NCBI GenBank assembly: GCA_025355915.1
Contig: JANXYT010000291.1
Coordinates: 1-10,884, forward strand
Length of the DNA: 10,884 nt
Reading direction: 5' to 3'
DNA from: Holophagaceae bacterium
Lineage (GTDB): Bacteria > Acidobacteriota > Holophagae > Holophagales > Holophagaceae
Below, one piece after another: positions 8,563-10,884 of this stretch (its first letter is position 1; every line of letters starts with the position of its first letter). A model generated the notes under the pieces. It was not told where the DNA came from. It did not search any database and saw only the letters and a program-made list of their open reading frames with translations. Both the position numbers and the translations under genes were made by a program.

Positions 8563-9823
8563 ATACCCCTGCCAATTCATCCAGCAGCGGGAGCCACGAG
8601 GAAGAGTCTAGGCCCAGCCAGGGAACGGGTCGGATAAGGGGATCTTCGGTTTCAGTGGGCAGTCCATTTTGTCGGATCAGTGCCACCGGAAGCTCGCGCA
8701 GTTCCCCCAGCTCGCGTTGGAGGGACCGAATGCCCTCCAGGGGGGTCTCGGTTCCGGAGGGGGTGTCCAGTACCAGCAGGCGGCTGGTGGTTCCCAGGTC
8801 GATCCGGAGCTTGTCCAGGGCTTGATCCAGGGTGTCCACAAAGTCCAGACGGAGGTACCCCGCCTCCCGCAGGGTTCCGCAGACCTGGTCCCTCGGTTCG
8901 CCGGGTTCCATGGCCAGCACCAGAACGGCGCAGCGGCGCCCCAGGCGGGTGAGGGCATCCGGAGTCTGGCCGCCCGCGGGATTCACGCGCCGGGCCGGTC
9001 CCAAGGTCTCTGAGGGGCCGGTCCTGGCCTTGGCGTCTTTGACCGAGGCGGTCAGGACGGAGGCGGTGGTTGAACTGCGCTGCATCTGGTCGCGGGCGTC
9101 CAGCACGTCCTGAAGCTGGCGAATCTCCCAATCCCGCAGTTCACCGAACTTCACGCCGACGACGATCTCTCCGTCCCGCTCCCAGGCGGTGGTCATCGTG
9201 CCCCGCGCCTCGAACAGAGGCAGCTTGGGGAGGTCACGGATCTTCAACATGGGCAGGTCTTTCCCCTTGTCGAAAAAGCCGAGCCCAGGGGTGATGCGCA
9301 TGTGGTCGTCCAGCCGCATCACCCGGTCCACGCGGAAGGCAAGGCCGCCTAGGGAGAGATTCACCAGCGGGCCCGCCAGTCCGTGGCCTGGAAGGGCCCC
9401 GTCTTGAGCAAGCACGTAGGCTTTCTCCCGGGGGCGGAAAGGGTAGCGTTTGTGGCTCCTCCGGTCGGATTGCACCATTCGGACCGGGAGGGTAAACCGG
9501 TAGAGCAGGTAGGATTCCCGTCCCAGGAAGGTCGTGGGTGCCTCGAAGCGCTGGTCACCCACGGCGAAAAGCATCTCGAAGGGTGCGCCTACCGCCATTT
9601 CATGGGGCAGCGTGCGAATGAGCTTCAGGTGCAGGATCCCCTTATCCATATCCATGTGCTGGATGCGGGAGGTGTAGGGCAGGGTGTGGGCGCCCTCCAC
9701 CTTGATGGGGAACTCGGCCTCGTCGCGTTGCAAGCCAGCCATGGCCCGGCGGATCTGCGCAGGATCCACAACGGGCTCATTTTTCCCGGCGCCTCCGCTC
9801 AATCGTCCAAGATTCATCGCCAC
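8561..9823 (-). CDS. PilZ-domain protein with a degenerate receiver-like C-terminus
   Basis: About 420 residues, cytoplasmic, a probable cyclic-di-GMP effector. Numbering from the ATG at 9817: residues about 30-112 look like a YcgR-type N-terminal beta domain. The PilZ domain (about 117-240) carries RxxxR at R120-R124 (DRRSHKRYPF) and the second motif NLSLGG at 153-158, so the ligand-binding residues are intact. A low-complexity linker (about 245-290) leads to a receiver-like domain (about 295-418) with LLVLD at 347-351 in the phospho-acceptor position. The usual N-terminal acidic pair is absent (LAMEPGE), so phosphorylation is doubtful. Two starts are possible: GTG 9823 lies 6 nt after GGGAGAGG, whereas ATG 9817 lies 12 nt after it, so I chose GTG. 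It follows ychF by 47 bp. Its stop codon overlaps the palindromic element. Confidence 0.85.
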   Translation of the reverse strand: MAMNLGRLSGGAGKNEPVVDPAQIRRAMAGLQRDEAEFPIKVEGAHTLPYTSRIQHMDMDKGILHLKLIRTLPHEMAVGAPFEMLFAVGDQRFEAPTTFLGRESYLLYRFTLPVRMVQSDRRSHKRYPFRPREKAYVLAQDGALPGHGLAGPLVNLSLGGLAFRVDRVMRLDDHMRITPGLGFFDKGKDLPMLKIRDLPKLPLFEARGTMTTAWERDGEIVVGVKFGELRDWEIRQLQDVLDARDQMQRSSTTASVLTASVKDAKARTGPSETLGPARRVNPAGGQTPDALTRLGRRCAVLVLAMEPGEPRDQVCGTLREAGYLRLDFVDTLDQALDKLRIDLGTTSRLLVLDTPSGTETPLEGIRSLQRELGELRELPVALIRQNGLPTETEDPLIRPVPWLGLDSSSWLPLLDELAGV

Positions 9824-9870
9824 TTGCAGCCTCTCCCTAGGGATCGGGAAGGATGAACTTCGAAATGAAT

Positions 9871-10884
9871 TCAGACGTTGAATAGGAAATTCATCAAATC
9901 GCCATCTTTCACCACGTAGTCCTTGCCTTCCGTTCGCATCTTGCCCGCATCCTTGGCGCCCTGCTCTCCCCTGCATTGGATGAAGTCGTCGTAGGCGATG
10001 ACTTGGGCCCGGATGAAGCCCTTTTCGAAGTCCGTATGGATGACGCCGGCGGCCTGGGGGGCCGTGTCGCCCTTGTGGATGGTCCAGGCCCGGACTTCCT
10101 TCACCCCGGCGGTGAAGTAGGTCTGGAGGCCCAGCAGGTCGTAGCTGGCGTGGATGAGCACGTTCAGGCCGGGCTCGGAGAGGCCGGCCTCTTCCAGAAA
10201 CAGGGGGCGGTCCTCCTCTGGCAGATCCTGGATCTCGGCCTCGAGCTTGGAGCAGATGGGGATGCAAGGGGCGTGGCGCTCCGCGGCCAGCGTCTGGAGC
10301 TTCCGGTAGTGGGGGTTGCCCTCGGGGTTCCGGATGTCCTCCTCCCCGATGTTGCCCACGAAAAGGGTCGGCTTCAGGGTGAGCAGGCCGTAGGATTTGA
10401 TAAGAACCTTGTCCTCAGCGGAAAGCCCCGCGGTACTGGCCCATCGCCCCTGGTCCAACTGGGCGAACACCCGTTCCAGCACGCTCACCAGGGCAAGGGA
10501 TTCCTTGTTGCCGGTCTTGGCGGCCTTGCGGTGGCGCTCCAGGCCCTTCTCGATGGCGTCCAGGTCCTTGATGACCAGTTCCGTCTCGATGATGCTGATG
10601 TCCCGCTCGGGGTTGACCCCGCCTTCCACGTGAGTGACGTTGTCATCCTCGAAGCAGCGCACCACCTGGACGATGGCATCCGTCTCCCGGATGTGGCCCA
10701 GGAAGGCGTTGCCGAGGCCCTCGCCCTTGCTGGCGCCGCGAACCAGGCCCGCGATGTCCACGAATTCCTGGGCGGCGGGCAGAATTCGTTGGGGTTTCAC
10801 GATTTCTGCCAGGGGTGCCAGCCGTGGGTCCGGCACGTCCACCACCCCCGTATTGGGCTCGATGGTGCAGAAGGGATAGTTGGC
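9871..10884 (-). CDS. ychF: YchF/OLA1-family ATPase, N-terminus outside the window
   Basis: A ribosome-associated Obg-family P-loop ATPase. The frame is open to the window edge and begins [13 protein letters not shown], typical of YchF about 30 residues after its start, so the Walker A motif lies outside. Visible elements: [20 protein letters not shown] (switch II/G3 region), NIGE in place of the GTPase NKxD, as expected for this ATP-preferring family, a coiled-coil middle (about INDERD to LERVF region of the protein) and a C-terminal TGS domain ending [11 protein letters not shown]. An internal GTG at 10845 is not the start because conserved family sequence continues upstream of it. The PilZ gene follows 47 bp downstream, with its ribosome-binding site inside a TCCCTAGGGA palindrome (9834-9843). 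Confidence 0.96.
   Translation of the reverse strand, partial: ANYPFCTIEPNTGVVDVPDPRLAPLAEIVKPQRILPAAQEFVDIAGLVRGASKGEGLGNAFLGHIRETDAIVQVVRCFEDDNVTHVEGGVNPERDISIIETELVIKDLDAIEKGLERHRKAAKTGNKESLALVSVLERVFAQLDQGRWASTAGLSAEDKVLIKSYGLLTLKPTLFVGNIGEEDIRNPEGNPHYRKLQTLAAERHAPCIPICSKLEAEIQDLPEEDRPLFLEEAGLSEPGLNVLIHASYDLLGLQTYFTAGVKEVRAWTIHKGDTAPQAAGVIHTDFEKGFIRAQVIAYDDFIQCRGEQGAKDAGKMRTEGKDYVVKDGDLMNFLFNV

Noticed and set aside
8308..8637. Possible small protein inside the palindromic element
   Set aside because: The frame passes straight through the hairpins into the antisense of the PilZ gene, has no ribosome-binding site and shows no protein-like pattern.
10845..10884. GTG at 10845 as the start of the YchF gene
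   Set aside because: Conserved YchF sequence ([12 protein letters not shown]) continues upstream to the window edge, so the gene is truncated by the window and does not start there.

Overview
The window is GC-rich, tightly packed bacterial chromosome. There are ten protein-coding genes, one of them cut by the right edge, and two tRNA genes, one of them cut by the left edge. No phage, plasmid or CRISPR signature is visible. The gene mix suggests an Acidobacteriota member, possibly of the Holophaga/Geothrix group: a Hanks-type kinase, an RsbU/V/W-type switch, PilZ and GAF signalling proteins, a FYDLN-acid zinc-ribbon protein, and a C-terminal helical module I associate with Acidobacteriota signalling proteins. 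That placement is an inference from memory of protein style, not a measured result.

Left part, minus strand (1-2604): a GAF-like protein with a helical C-terminal module, then a small FYDLN-acid zinc-ribbon protein, an adenosine/adenine-deaminase-family enzyme, tRNA-Arg(UCG) and a truncated tRNA-Leu(UAG). The deaminase follows the zinc-ribbon gene by 14 bp. The tRNA-Arg begins 17 bp after the deaminase stop codon.

Centre, plus strand (2720-5996): a compact partner-switching cassette, namely a STAS anti-sigma-factor antagonist (RsbV-like), a HATPase anti-sigma kinase-like protein (RsbW-like) and a PP2C/SpoIIE phosphatase (RsbU-like). The HtpX membrane metalloprotease follows. No sigma factor gene is visible. 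The RsbW-like protein has His where its family normally has the adenine-binding Asp. The GAF-like gene diverges from the cassette across a 115-bp intergenic region.

Right part: after two hairpins comes a 719-residue cytoplasmic Ser/Thr kinase fused to a right-handed beta-helix. The helix has a very regular 23-residue rung and a ladder of stacked cysteines. The kinase gene converges with a PilZ plus degenerate-receiver protein, which lies downstream of ychF on the minus strand. Between the two convergent genes is a 286-bp imperfect palindrome with a 19-bp perfect terminal inverted repeat and a chain of internal hairpins. Its ends overlap the stop codons of both flanking genes. This element and the kinase/beta-helix fusion are the most unusual things in the window.
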